Assembly (NCBI RefSeq): GCF_910591885.1
Contig: NW_025963548.1
Location: forward strand, 5,323,501-5,387,500
Direction: 5' to 3'
DNA from: Bombus terrestris
Taxonomy: Eukaryota > Arthropoda > Insecta > Hymenoptera > Apidae
DNA length: 64,000 bases
Positions 44,317-59,304 of the stretch are shown here, one piece after another. Made by a program: the position numbers and the translations under genes. Numbering within the stretch: the first letter of the stretch is position 1; every line of letters begins with the position of its first letter. A model generated the notes under the pieces. It saw only the letters and a program-made list of their open reading frames with translations. It did not search any database and was not told the origin of the DNA.

Positions 44317-44826
44317 TATATTGCATCACTATTTGACGTATAACGTTTTGCACTATTACGTAATAACGTATAGCGTTACATTGCATCACTATAGGACGTA
44401 TAACGTTATATTGCATCACTATATGAAGTATACCGTTATGAACTATTACATTATAACGTATAACGTTATATTGCATCACCACGTGACGTATAAAGTTTTG
44501 TACTATTACGTAATATCGTATAACGTTATATTGCATCACTATCGGACGTATAACGTTATATTGCATCACTACATGAAGTATACCGTTATGAAATATTACA
44601 TTATACCGTATAACGTTATATTGCATCACCATGTGACGTATAAAGTTTTGTACTATTACGTGATATCGTATAACGCTATATGGCATCTCTATAGGACGTA
44701 TAACGTTATATTGCATCACTTCATGAACTATACCGTTATGAACTATTACAGTATACCGTATAACGTTATATTGCATCAGCATATGACGTATAACGTTTTG
44801 TACTATTACGTAGTAACGTATAACGT
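44317..44826 (+). repeat. L module 9 (17 monomers)
   Basis: The signature is at 44,716. The last A reads catcagcatatg where L1-L8 have cac(c)atgtg. It is isolated from the 3.5-23.5 kb cluster of L modules. Confidence 0.88.
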
Positions 44827-44943
44827 TATATTGCATCACTATAAGACGTATAACGTTATATTGCAACACTATATGACGTATAACGTTATATGCTACTACG
44901 TTATAACGCATAACGTTATATTGCATTACTATATGACGTATAA

Positions 44944-46038
44944 CGTTATGCACTATTACGTTATAACGCATAACGTTATATTGCCTCACTATATGACGTA
45001 TAACGTGTTGTTCTATTACGTAATAACGTATAACGTTATATTGCATCACTATCGACATATAACGTTATATTGCATCACTATATCAAGTATACCGTTATGA
45101 ACTACTACATTATAACGTATAACGTTATATTGCATCACCATGTGACGTATAACGTTTTGTACCATTACGTAATAAGGTATAACGTTATATTGCATCACTA
45201 TAGGACGTATAACGTTATATTGCATTACTATATGACGTATAACGTTATGAACTATTACGTTATAACGCATAACGTTATGTTGCAACACTATAGGACGTAT
45301 AGCGTCATATTCTATTTCGTTATAATGTATAACGGTATATTCCATCACTATATGACGCATAACGTTATGAACTATTACGTTATAGCGCATAACGGTATAT
45401 TGCATCACGCATAGGACGTATAACGTTACATTGCATCACTATAGGACGTTTAACGTTATATTGCATCACTATAGGACGTATAACGTTATATTGCATCACT
45501 ATAGGACGTGTAATGTTATATTGCATCACTATTTGACGTTTAACGTCTTGTACTATTACGTAATAACGTATAGCGTTACATTGCATCACTATAGGACGTA
45601 TAACGTTATATTGCATCACTATATGACGTATAGCGTTATGAACTACTACATTATAACGTATAACGTTATATTGCATCACCATGTGACATATAAAGTTTTG
45701 TACTATTACGTGATATCGTATAACGCTATATGGCATCACTATAGGACGTATAACGTTATATTGCATCACTATATCAAGTATACCGTTATGAACTACTACA
45801 TTATAACGTATAACGCTATATTGTATCACCATGTGACGTATAACGTTTTGTACCATTACGTAATAAGGTATAACGTTATATTGCATCACTATAGGACGTA
45901 TAGCGTCATATTCTATTGCGTTATAATGTATAACGGTATATTCCATCACTATATGACGCATAACGTTATGAACTATTACGTTATAACGCATAACGGTATA
46001 TTGCATCACGCATAGGAAGTATAACGTTATATTGCATT
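44944..46038 (+). repeat. Block a (copy a' at 52,541-53,635)
   Basis: 1,095 bp with S29 (45,047) and J31 (45,406, 46,007) match 52,541-53,635 at offset 7,597. Its last ~450 bp (45,585-46,038) also belong to block b, which was copied separately. Confidence 0.89.
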
Positions 46039-48194
46039 ACTATATGACGTATAACGTTATAAACTATTGTGTTATAATGTATAACGGTATAGTGCACCAC
46101 TATATGACATACAACGTTATGAACTATTACATTGTAACGCGTAACGTTATATTGCATTACCATATGACGTATAACGTTATGAATTATTACGTTATAACGC
46201 ATAACGTTATATTGCATCACTATATGACGTGTAACGTTTTGTACTATTACGTAATAAGGTATAACGTTATATTGCATTACTATATGACGTTTAACGTTAT
46301 GAACTATTACATTATAACGCATAACGTTATATTGCATCACTATAGGGCGTATATCGTTATATTGCACCACTATATGAAGTATACCGTTATGAAATATTAC
46401 ATTATGACGTATAACGTTATATTGCATCACCACGTGACGTATAACGATATATTGCATCACTATAGGACGTATAACGTTAGATTGCATCAGTATATGACGT
46501 ATAACGTTATATGCTACTACGTTATAACGTTTAACGTTATATTGCATTACTATATGACGTATAACGTTATGATCTATGACGTTATAACACCTAACGTTAT
46601 ATTGCATCACCATGTGACGTATAACGTTATATTGCATCACTATAGGACGTAACACGTTATATTGCATCACTATATGACGTATAACGTTATATGCTACTAC
46701 GTTATAACGTATAACGTTATATTGCATTACTATTTGACGTTTAACGTTATGAACTATTACGTTATAACGCATAACGTTCAATTGCATCACTATAGGACGT
46801 ATATCGTAATATTGCACCACTATATGAAGTATACCGTTATGAAAAATTACATTATAACGTATAACGTTATATTGCATCACCAGCGTGACGTATAACGTTA
46901 TATTGCATCACTATATGACGTATAACGTTATGAACTATTACGTTATAACGCATAACGTTATGTTGCAACACTATAGGACGTATAGCGTCATATTCTATTG
47001 CGTTATAATGTATAACGGTATATTCCATCACTATATGACGCATAACGTTATGAACCATTACGTTATAACGCATAACGTTATATTGCATCACTATAGGACG
47101 TATAACGTTATATTGCATCACTATATGACGTATAACGTTATATTACATTACTATATGACGTATAACGTTATGAACTATTACGTTAAAACGCATAACGTTA
47201 TATTGCATCACTATATGACGTATAACGTTTTGTACTATTACGTAATAAGGTATAACGTTATATTGCATCACTATAGGACGTATATCGTTATATTGCATCA
47301 CTATAGGACGTATAGCGTCTAATACTATTGCGTTATAATGTATACCGTTATATTGCATCACTATATGACGTATAACGTTATGAACTATTACGTTAAAACG
47401 CATAACGTTATATTGCATCACGATATGACGTATAACGTTATGAACTATTACGTTATAACGCATAACGTTATGTTGCAACACTATAGGACGTATAGCGTCA
47501 TATTCTATTGCGTTATAACGTATAACGGTATATTCCATCACCATATGACGCATCACGTTATGAACTATTACGTTATAACGCATAACGGTATATTGCATCA
47601 CTATAGGACGTATAACGTTATATTGCATCACTATAGGACGTATAGCGTCTAATACTATTGCGTTATAATGTATACCGTTATATTGAATCACTATATGACG
47701 TATAACGTTATGAACTATTACGTTATAACGCATAACGTTATATTGCATCACTATAGGACGTATAACGTTATATTGCATTACTATATGACGTATAACGTTA
47801 TGAACAATTACGTTAAAACGCATAACGTTATATTGCATCACTATATGACGTATAACGTTTTGTACTATTACGTAATAAGGTATAACGTTATATTGCATCA
47901 CTATAGGACGTATATCGTTATATTGCATCACTATAGGACGTATAGCGTCTAATACTATTGCGTTATAATGTATAACGGTATATTGCATCACTATATGACG
48001 TATAACGTTTTGTACCATTACGTAATAAGGTATAACGTTATATTGCATCACTGTAGGACGTATAACGTTATAATGCATCACTATATGAAGTATACCGTTA
48101 TGAACTATTACATTATAACGTATAACGTTATATTGCATCACCACGTGACGTATAAAGTTTTGTACTATTACGTAATATCGTATAACGTTATATT
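45585..48194 (+). repeat. Block b (copy b' at 49,910-52,519)
   Basis: 2,610 bp match 49,910-52,519 at a constant offset of 4,325. I noticed only about two substitutions: taacgctata/taacgttata near 45,812 and gaaaaattac/gaaatattac near 46,843. This is the most recent large duplication visible, or an assembly duplicate. Confidence 0.9.
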
Positions 48195-49697
48195 CCATCA
48201 CTATATGACGCATAACGTTATGAACTACTACGTTATAACGCATAACGGTATATTGCATCACGCATAGGAAGTATAACGTTATATTGCATCACTATAGGAC
48301 GCATAACGTTATATTGCATCACTATAGGACGTATAACGTTATATTGCATTACTATATGACGTATAACGTTATAAACTATTGTGTTATAATGTATAACGGT
48401 ATAGTGCACCACTATATGACATACAACGTTATGAACTATTACATTGTAACGCATAACGTTATATTGCATTACCATATGACGTATAACGTTATGAATTATT
48501 ACGTTATAACGCATAACGTTATATTGCACCACTATATGACGTATAACGTTTTGTACTATTACGTAATAAGGTATAACGTTATATTGCATTACTATATGAC
48601 GTTTAATGTTATGAACTATTACATTATAACGCATAACGTTATATTGCATCACTATAGGGCGTATATCGTTATATTGCACCACTATATGAAGTATACCGTT
48701 ATGAAATATTACATTATGACGTATAACGTTATATTGCATCACCACGTGACGTATAACGATATATTGGATCACTATAGGACGTATAACGTTAGATTGCATC
48801 AGTATATGACGTATAACGTTATATGCTACTACGTTATAACGTTTAACGTTATATTGCATTACTATATGACGTATAACGTTATGATCTATGACGTTATAAC
48901 ACCTAACGTTATATTGCATCACCATGTGACGTATAACGTTATATTGCATCACTATAGGACGTACCATGTTATATTGCATCACTATATGACGTATAACGTT
49001 ATATGCTACTACGTTATAACGTATAACGTTATATTGCATTACTATTTGACGTTTAACGTTATGAACTATTACGTTATAACGCATAACGTTCAATTGCATC
49101 ACTATAGGACGTATATCGTTATATTGCACCACTATATGAAGTATACCGTTATGAAATATTACATTATAACGTATAACGTTATATTGCATCACCAGCGTGA
49201 CGTATAACGTTATATTGCATCACCATGTGACGTATAACGTTTTGTACTATTACGTAATATCGTATAACGTTATGTTGCATCACTATAGGACGTATAACGT
49301 TATATTGCATCACTATATGAAGTATACCGTTATGAACTATTACGTTATAACGTATAACGTTATATTGCACCACTATATGAAGTATTCCGTTATGAACTAT
49401 TACAATAATAACGTATAACGTTATATTGCCTCACTATAGGACGTATAGCGTCATATACTATTGCGTTATAATGTATAACATTATATTGCATCACTATATG
49501 ACGTACAATGTTATGAACTATTACGTTGTAACGCATAACGTTATATTGCATCGCCATAGGACGTATAACGTTATCTTGCATTACTATATGACGCATAACG
49601 TTATGAACTATTACGTTATAACGCATAACGTTATGTTGCAACACTAATGGACGTATAGCGTCATATTCTATTGCGTTATAATGTATAACGGTATATT
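48191..49697 (+). repeat. Block c (copy c' at 53,536-55,042)
   Basis: 1,507 bp match at offset 5,345. J31 is at 48,259, caccagcgtg at 49,190 and acaataataacg near 49,402. One difference is taacattat near 49,477 against taacgttat. Confidence 0.9.
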
Positions 49698-49909
49698 GCA
49701 TCACTATATGACGTATAACGTTATGAACTATTACGTTATAACGCATAACGTTATATTGCATCACTATAGGACGTATAACGTTATATTGCATTACTATATG
49801 ACGTATAACGTTATGAACTATTACGTTAAAACGCATAACGTTATATTGCATCACTATATGACGTATAACGTTATGAACTATTACATTATAACCTATAACG
49901 TTATATTGC

Positions 49910-52519
49910 ATCACTATAGGACGTATAACGTTATATTGCATCACTATATGACGTATAGCGTTATGAACTACTACATTATAACGTATAACGTTATATTGCA
50001 TCACCATGTGACATATAAAGTTTTGTACTATTACGTGATATCGTATAACGCTATATGGCATCACTATAGGACGTATAACGTTATATTGCATCACTATATC
50101 AAGTATACCGTTATGAACTACTACATTATAACGTATAACGTTATATTGTATCACCATGTGACGTATAACGTTTTGTACCATTACGTAATAAGGTATAACG
50201 TTATATTGCATCACTATAGGACGTATAGCGTCATATTCTATTGCGTTATAATGTATAACGGTATATTCCATCACTATATGACGCATAACGTTATGAACTA
50301 TTACGTTATAACGCATAACGGTATATTGCATCACGCATAGGAAGTATAACGTTATATTGCATTACTATATGACGTATAACGTTATAAACTATTGTGTTAT
50401 AATGTATAACGGTATAGTGCACCACTATATGACATACAACGTTATGAACTATTACATTGTAACGCGTAACGTTATATTGCATTACCATATGACGTATAAC
50501 GTTATGAATTATTACGTTATAACGCATAACGTTATATTGCATCACTATATGACGTGTAACGTTTTGTACTATTACGTAATAAGGTATAACGTTATATTGC
50601 ATTACTATATGACGTTTAACGTTATGAACTATTACATTATAACGCATAACGTTATATTGCATCACTATAGGGCGTATATCGTTATATTGCACCACTATAT
50701 GAAGTATACCGTTATGAAATATTACATTATGACGTATAACGTTATATTGCATCACCACGTGACGTATAACGATATATTGCATCACTATAGGACGTATAAC
50801 GTTAGATTGCATCAGTATATGACGTATAACGTTATATGCTACTACGTTATAACGTTTAACGTTATATTGCATTACTATATGACGTATAACGTTATGATCT
50901 ATGACGTTATAACACCTAACGTTATATTGCATCACCATGTGACGTATAACGTTATATTGCATCACTATAGGACGTAACACGTTATATTGCATCACTATAT
51001 GACGTATAACGTTATATGCTACTACGTTATAACGTATAACGTTATATTGCATTACTATTTGACGTTTAACGTTATGAACTATTACGTTATAACGCATAAC
51101 GTTCAATTGCATCACTATAGGACGTATATCGTAATATTGCACCACTATATGAAGTATACCGTTATGAAATATTACATTATAACGTATAACGTTATATTGC
51201 ATCACCAGCGTGACGTATAACGTTATATTGCATCACTATATGACGTATAACGTTATGAACTATTACGTTATAACGCATAACGTTATGTTGCAACACTATA
51301 GGACGTATAGCGTCATATTCTATTGCGTTATAATGTATAACGGTATATTCCATCACTATATGACGCATAACGTTATGAACCATTACGTTATAACGCATAA
51401 CGTTATATTGCATCACTATAGGACGTATAACGTTATATTGCATCACTATATGACGTATAACGTTATATTACATTACTATATGACGTATAACGTTATGAAC
51501 TATTACGTTAAAACGCATAACGTTATATTGCATCACTATATGACGTATAACGTTTTGTACTATTACGTAATAAGGTATAACGTTATATTGCATCACTATA
51601 GGACGTATATCGTTATATTGCATCACTATAGGACGTATAGCGTCTAATACTATTGCGTTATAATGTATACCGTTATATTGCATCACTATATGACGTATAA
51701 CGTTATGAACTATTACGTTAAAACGCATAACGTTATATTGCATCACGATATGACGTATAACGTTATGAACTATTACGTTATAACGCATAACGTTATGTTG
51801 CAACACTATAGGACGTATAGCGTCATATTCTATTGCGTTATAACGTATAACGGTATATTCCATCACCATATGACGCATCACGTTATGAACTATTACGTTA
51901 TAACGCATAACGGTATATTGCATCACTATAGGACGTATAACGTTATATTGCATCACTATAGGACGTATAGCGTCTAATACTATTGCGTTATAATGTATAC
52001 CGTTATATTGAATCACTATATGACGTATAACGTTATGAACTATTACGTTATAACGCATAACGTTATATTGCATCACTATAGGACGTATAACGTTATATTG
52101 CATTACTATATGACGTATAACGTTATGAACAATTACGTTAAAACGCATAACGTTATATTGCATCACTATATGACGTATAACGTTTTGTACTATTACGTAA
52201 TAAGGTATAACGTTATATTGCATCACTATAGGACGTATATCGTTATATTGCATCACTATAGGACGTATAGCGTCTAATACTATTGCGTTATAATGTATAA
52301 CGGTATATTGCATCACTATATGACGTATAACGTTTTGTACCATTACGTAATAAGGTATAACGTTATATTGCATCACTGTAGGACGTATAACGTTATAATG
52401 CATCACTATATGAAGTATACCGTTATGAACTATTACATTATAACGTATAACGTTATATTGCATCACCACGTGACGTATAAAGTTTTGTACTATTACGTAA
52501 TATCGTATAACGTTATATT
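49910..52519 (+). repeat. Block b' (copy of 45,585-48,194)
   Basis: It is near-identical to b. Upstream it joins a segment (49,698-49,909) of ordinary A-B monomers and downstream it passes directly into a'. Confidence 0.9.
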
Positions 52520-52540
52520 GCATCACTATAGGACGTATAA

Positions 52541-53635
52541 CGTTATGAACTATTACGTTATAACGCATAACGTTATATTGCCTCACTATATGACGTATAA
52601 CGTGTTGTTCTATTACGTAATAACGTATAACGTTATATTGCATCACTATCGACATATAACGTTATATTGCATCACTATATCAAGTATACCGTTATGAACT
52701 ACTACATTATAACGTATAACGTTATATTGCATCACCATGTGACGTATAACGTTTTGTACCATTACGTAATAAGGTATAACGTTATATTGCATCACTATAG
52801 GACGTATAACGTTATATTGCATTCCTATATGACGTATAACGTTATGAACTATTACGTTATAACGCATAACGTTATGTTGCAACACTATAGGACGTATAGC
52901 GTCATATTCTATTTCGTTATAATGTATAACGGTATATTCCATCACTATATGACGCATAACGTTATGAACTATTACGTTATAGCGCATAACGGTATATTGC
53001 ATCACGCATAGGACGTATAACGTTACATTGCATCACTATAGGACGTTTAACGTTATATTGCATCACTATAGGACGTATAACGTTATATTGCATCACTATA
53101 GGACGTGTAATGTTATATTGCATCACTATTTGACGTTTAACGTCTTGTACTATTACGTAATAACGTATAGCGTTACATTGCATCACTATAGGACGTATAA
53201 CGTTATATTGCATCACTATATGACGTATAGCGTTATGAACTACTACATTATAACGTATAACGTTATATTGCATCACCATGTGACATATAAAGTTTTGTAC
53301 TATTACGTGATATCGTATAACGCTATATGGCATCACTATAGGACGTATAACGTTATATTGCATCACTATATCAAGTATACCGTTATGAACTACTACATTA
53401 TAACGTATAACGTTATATTGTATCACCATGTGACGTATAACGTTTTGTACCATTACGTAATAAGGTATAACGTTATATTGCATCACTATAGGACGTATAG
53501 CGTCATATTCTATTGCGTTATAATGTATAACGGTATATTCCATCACTATATGACGCATAACGTTATGAACTATTACGTTATAACGCATAACGGTATATTG
53601 CATCACGCATAGGAAGTATAACGTTATATTGCATC
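52541..53635 (+). repeat. Block a' (copy of 44,944-46,038)
   Basis: S29 is at 52,644 and J31 at 53,003 and 53,604. One private change is gcattcctatatg near 52,821. Confidence 0.89.
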
Positions 53636-55042
53636 ACTATAGGACGCATAACGTTATATTGCATCACTATAGGACGTATAACGTTATATTGCATTACTAT
53701 ATGACGTATAACGTTATAAACTATTGTGTTATAATGTATAACGGTATAGTGCACCACTATATGACATACAACGTTATGAACTATTACATTGTAACGCATA
53801 ACGTTATATTGCATTACCATATGACGTATAACGTTATGAATTATTACGTTATAACGCATAACGTTATATTGCACCACTATATGACGTATAACGTTTTGTA
53901 CTATTACGTAATAAGGTATAACGTTATATTGCATTACTATATGACGTTTAATGTTATGAACTATTACATTATAACGCATAACGTTATATTGCATCACTAT
54001 AGGGCGTATATCGTTATATTGCACCACTATATGAAGTATACCGTTATGAAATATTACATTATGACGTATAACGTTATATTGCATCACCACGTGACGTATA
54101 ACGATATATTGGATCACTATAGGACGTATAACGTTAGATTGCATCAGTATATGACGTATAACGTTATATGCTACTACGTTATAACGTTTAACGTTATATT
54201 GCATTACTATATGACGTATAACGTTATGATCTATGACGTTATAACACCTAACGTTATATTGCATCACCATGTGACGTATAACGTTATATTGCATCACTAT
54301 AGGACGTACCATGTTATATTGCATCACTATATGACGTATAACGTTATATGCTACTACGTTATAACGTATAACGTTATATTGCATTACTATTTGACGTTTA
54401 ACGTTATGAACTATTACGTTATAACGCATAACGTTCAATTGCATCACTATAGGACGTATATCGTTATATTGCACCACTATATGAAGTATACCGTTATGAA
54501 ATATTACATTATAACGTATAACGTTATATTGCATCACCAGCGTGACGTATAACGTTATATTGCATCACCATGTGACGTATAACGTTTTGTACTATTACGT
54601 AATATCGTATAACGTTATGTTGCATCACTATAGGACGTATAACGTTATATTGCATCACTATATGAAGTATACCGTTATGAACTATTACGTTATAACGTAT
54701 AACGTTATATTGCACCACTATATGAAGTATTCCGTTATGAACTATTACAATAATAACGTATAACGTTATATTGCCTCACTATAGGACGTATAGCGTCATA
54801 TACTATTGCGTTATAATGTATAACGTTATATTGCATCACTATATGACGTACAATGTTATGAACTATTACGTTGTAACGCATAACGTTATATTGCATCGCC
54901 ATAGGACGTATAACGTTATCTTGCATTACTATATGACGCATAACGTTATGAACTATTACGTTATAACGCATAACGTTATGTTGCAACACTAATGGACGTA
55001 TAGCGTCATATTCTATTGCGTTATAATGTATAACGGTATATT
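53536..55042 (+). repeat. Block c' (copy of 48,191-49,697)
   Basis: It overlaps the end of a' by about 100 bp at the shared J31 (53,604) and continues into the 54,891-56,018 block. Confidence 0.9.
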
Positions 55043-56018
55043 CCATCACTATATGACGCATAACGTTATGAACTATTACGTTATAAAGCATAACGTTATA
55101 TTGCATCACTATAGGACGTATAACGTTATATTGCATCACTATAGGACGTATAGCGTCTAATACTATTGCGTTATAATGTATACCGTTATATTGCATCACT
55201 ATATGACGTATAACGTTATGAACTATTACGTTATAACGCATAACGTTATATTGCATCACTATAGGACGTATAACGTTATATTGCATTACTATATGACGTA
55301 TAACGTTATGAACTATTACGTTAAAACGCATAACGTTATATTGCATCACTATATGACGTATAACGTTTTGTACTATTACGTAATAAGGTATAACGTTATA
55401 TTGCATCACTATAGGACGTATATCGTTATATTGCATCACTATAGGACGTATAGCGCCTAATAATATTGCGTTATAATGTATAACGCTATATTGCATCACT
55501 ATATGACGTATAACGTTTTGTACCATTACGTAATAAGGTATAACGTTATATTGCATCACTGTAGGACGTATAACGTTATATTGCATCACTATAGGACGTA
55601 TAACGTTATGAACTATTACGTTATAACGCATAACGTTATGTTGCAACACCATAGGACGTATAGCGTCATATTCTATTGCGTTATAACGTATAACGGTATA
55701 TTCCATCACCATATGACGCATCACGTTATGAACTATTACGTTATAACGCATAACGGTATATTGCATCACTATATGACGTACAACGTTATGAAATATTACG
55801 TTGTAACGCATAACGTTATACTGCATCACTATAGGACGTATAACGTTATATTGCATCACTATAGGACGCATAGCGTCTAATACTATTGCGTTATAATGTA
55901 TAACGGTATATTGCATCACTATATGACGTATAACGTTATGAACTATTACGTTATAACGCATAACGGTATATTGCATCACGCATAGGACGTATAACGTTAC
56001 ATTGCATCACTATAGGAC
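54891..56018 (+). repeat. Second copy of the 43,180-44,307 block
   Basis: J31 is at 55,977. Private changes include tagcgcctaataatatt near 55,452 and taacgctata near 55,481. Confidence 0.87.
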
Positions 56019-56106
56019 GTATAACGTTATATTGCATCACTATAGGACGTATAACGTTATATTGCATCACTATAGGACGCGTAATGTTATATTGCATCAC
56101 TATTTG

Positions 56107-56388
56107 ACGTATAACGTTTTGTACCATTACGTAATAAGGTATAACGTTATATTGCATCACTATAGGACGTATAACGTTATATTGCATTACTATATGACGT
56201 ATAACGTTATGAACTATTACGTTATAACGCATAACGTTATGTTGCAACACTATAGGACGTATAGCGTCATATTCTATTTCGTTATAATGTATAACGGTAT
56301 ATTCCATCAATATATGACGCATAACGTTATGAACTATTACGTTATAGCGCATAACGTTATATTGCATCACGCATAGGACGTATAACGT
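56107..56388 (+). repeat. Duplicated block (copy at 62,591-62,872)
   Basis: About 280 bp recur at offset 6,484, sharing the rare ccatcaatatatg A (56,304/62,788) and a J31 preceded by cgt instead of cgg (56,368/62,852). Confidence 0.86.
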
Positions 56389-57216
56389 TATATTGCATCA
56401 CTATAGGACGTATAGCGTCTAATACTATTGCGTTATAATGTATAACGGTATATTGCATCACTATATGACGTATAACGTTATGAACTATTACGTTATAACG
56501 CATAACGGTATATTGCATCACGCATAGGACGTATAACGTTACATTGCATCACTATAGGACGTATAACGTTATATTGCATCACTATAGGACGTATAACGTT
56601 ATATTGCATCACTATAGGACGTGTAATGTTATATTGCATCACTATTTGACGTATAACGTTTTGTACTATTACGTAATAACGTATAGCGTTACATTGCATC
56701 ACTATAGGACGAATAACGTTATATTGCATCACTATATGAAGTATACCGTTATGAACTATTACATTATAGCGTATAACGTTATATTGCATCACCATGTGAC
56801 GTATAAAGTTTTGTACTATTACGTAATACCGTATAACGTTATATTGCATCACTATAGGACGTATAACGTTATATTGCATCACTACATGAAGTATACCGTT
56901 ATGAACTATTACATTATACCGTATAACGTCATATTGCATCACTATATGACGTATAACGTTATATTGCATTACTATATGACGTATAACGTTATGAACTATT
57001 ACGTTATAACGCATAACGTTATATTGCCTCACCATATGACGTATAACGTTATGATCAATGACGTTATAACACCTAACGTTATATTGCATCACTATAGGAC
57101 GTATAACGTCATATTGCATCACTATATGACGTATAACGTTATATTGCATTACTATATGACGTATAACGTTATGAACTATTACGTTGTAACGCATAACGTT
57201 ATATTGCATTACTATA
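56380..57216 (+). repeat. Duplicated block (copy at 63,074 to window end)
   Basis: The block recurs at offset 6,694 up to about 56,930 and 6,784 afterwards. The downstream copy has three extra monomers with acatagtaacg. The match runs off the right window edge. Confidence 0.87.
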
Positions 57217-58399
57217 TGACGTATAACGTTATGAACTATTACGTTATAACGCATAACGTTATATTGCAACACTAAAGGACGTATAGCGTCATATACTATT
57301 GCGTTATAATGTATAACGGTATATTCCATCACTATATGACGCATAACGTTATGAACCATTACGTTATAACGCATAACGTTATATTGCATCACTATAGGAC
57401 GTATAACGTTATATTGCAATACTATATGACGTATAACGTTATAAACTATTGTGTTATAATGTATAACGGTATATTGCACCACTATATGACGTACAACGTT
57501 ATGAACTATTACGTTGTAACGCATAACGTTATATTGCATTACTATATGACGTATAACGTTATGAACTATTACGTTGTAACGCATAACGTTATATTGCATT
57601 ACTATATGACGTATAACGTTATGAACTATTACGTTATAACGCATAACGTTATATTGCATCACTATAGGACGTATAACGTCATATTGCATTACTATATGAC
57701 GTATAACGTTATGAACTATTACGTTATAACGCATAACGTTATATTGCATCACTATAGGACGTATAGCGGTATATTGCATCACTATATGAAGTATTCCGTT
57801 ATGAACTATTACGTTATAACGTATAACGTTATATTGCACCACTATATGAAGTATTCCGTTATGAACTATTACAATTATAACGCATAACGTTATATTGCAT
57901 CACTATAGGACGTACAACGTTATATTGCATTACTATATGACGTATAACGTTATGAAATATTACGTTATAACGCGTAACGTTATGTTGCAACACTATAGGA
58001 CGTATAGCGTCATATTCTATTGCGTTATAATGTATAACGGTATATTGCATCACTATATGACGCATAACGTTATGAACTGTTACGTTATAACGCATAACGG
58101 TATATTGCATCACGCATAGGACGTATAACGTTACATTGCATCATTATAGGACGATTAACGTTATATTGCATCACTATAGGACGTATAACGTTATATTGCA
58201 TCACTATAGGGCGTATAGCGTCATATACTATTGCGCTATAATGTATAACGGTATATTGCATCACTATATGACGTACAACGTTATGAACTATTACGTTGTA
58301 ACGCATAACGTTATATTGCATCACTATAGGACGTATAACGTTATATTGCATCACTATAGGACGTATAGCATCTAATACTATTGCGTTATAATGTATAAT
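57217..58399 (+). repeat. Satellite segment with dimers and N module 4
   Basis: It holds A-B dimers and repeats the order seen at 20.5-22.5 kb. N module 4 occupies 57,860-58,161 with J31 at 58,111. No other sequence was seen. Confidence 0.86.
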
Positions 58400-59304
58400 G
58401 GTATATTGCATCACTATATGACGTATAACGTTATGAACTATTACGTTATAACGCATAACGGTATATTGCATCACGCATAGGAAGTATAACGTTATATTGC
58501 ATCACTATAGGTCGTATAACGTTATATTGCATCAATATAGGACGTATAACGTTATATTGCATCACTATAGGACGTGTAATGTTATATTGCATCACTATTT
58601 GACGTATAACGTTTTATACTATTACGTAATAACGTATAGCGTTACATTGCATCACTATAGGACGTATAACGTTATATTGCATCACTATATGACGTATACG
58701 GTTATGAACTATTACGTTATAACGCATAACGTTATGTTGCAACACTATAGGACGTATAGCGTCATATTCTATTGCGTTATAATGTATAACGGTATATTCC
58801 ATCACTATATGACGCATAACGTTATGAACCATTACGTTATAACGCATAACGTTATATTGCATCACTATAGGACGTATAACGTTATATTGCAATACTATAT
58901 GACGTATAACGTTATAAACTATAGTGTTATAATGTATAACGGTATATTGCACCACTATATGACGTACAACGTTATGAACTATTACGTTGTAACGCATAAC
59001 ATTATATTGCATTACTATATGACGTATAACGTTATATTGCATCACTATAGGACGTATAGCGTCATATACTATTGCGCTATAATGTATAACGTTATATTGC
59101 ATCACTATATGACGTACAACGTTATGAACTATTACGTTGTAACGCATAACGTTATATTGCATCACTATAGGACGTGTAATGTTATATTGCATCACTATTT
59201 GACGTATAACGTTTTGTACTATTACGTAATAACGTATAACGTTATATTGCATCACTATAGGACGTATAACGTTATATTGCATCACTATATGACGTATAAC
59301 GTTA
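58400..59304 (+). repeat. 871-bp tandem HOR, copy 1
   Basis: This unit is followed directly by a second copy at 59,271-60,175. The period of 871 bp equals 28 monomers of 30 bp plus one J31 of 31 bp. Shared markers are catcaatatagg (58,532/59,403) and gtatacggttatg (58,695/59,566). Confidence 0.88.

Larger units (their letters stand above)
46868..54555 (+). repeat. 31-bp A variant with caccagcgtgacg, 4 sites
   Basis: The A monomer variant carries one extra base in caccagcgtg, starting at 46878, 49190, 51203 and 54535. The first and third are 4,325 bp apart and the second and fourth 5,345 bp apart, exactly the offsets of the large duplications there. It occurs nowhere else in the window and is a private marker of the 46-55 kb domain. 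Confidence 0.9.
18525..57890 (+). repeat. 31-bp B variant with acaattataacg or acaataataacg
   Basis: One extra base in B gives acaattataacg (near 18536, 22231, 29041, 57871) or acaataataacg (near 42887, 49402, 54747). The acaat form sits in module N. The acaata form is confined to 42.9-54.8 kb. The two are probably successive versions of one insertion, with the second derived by substitution. Each shifts the repeat phase by +1. Confidence 0.85.
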
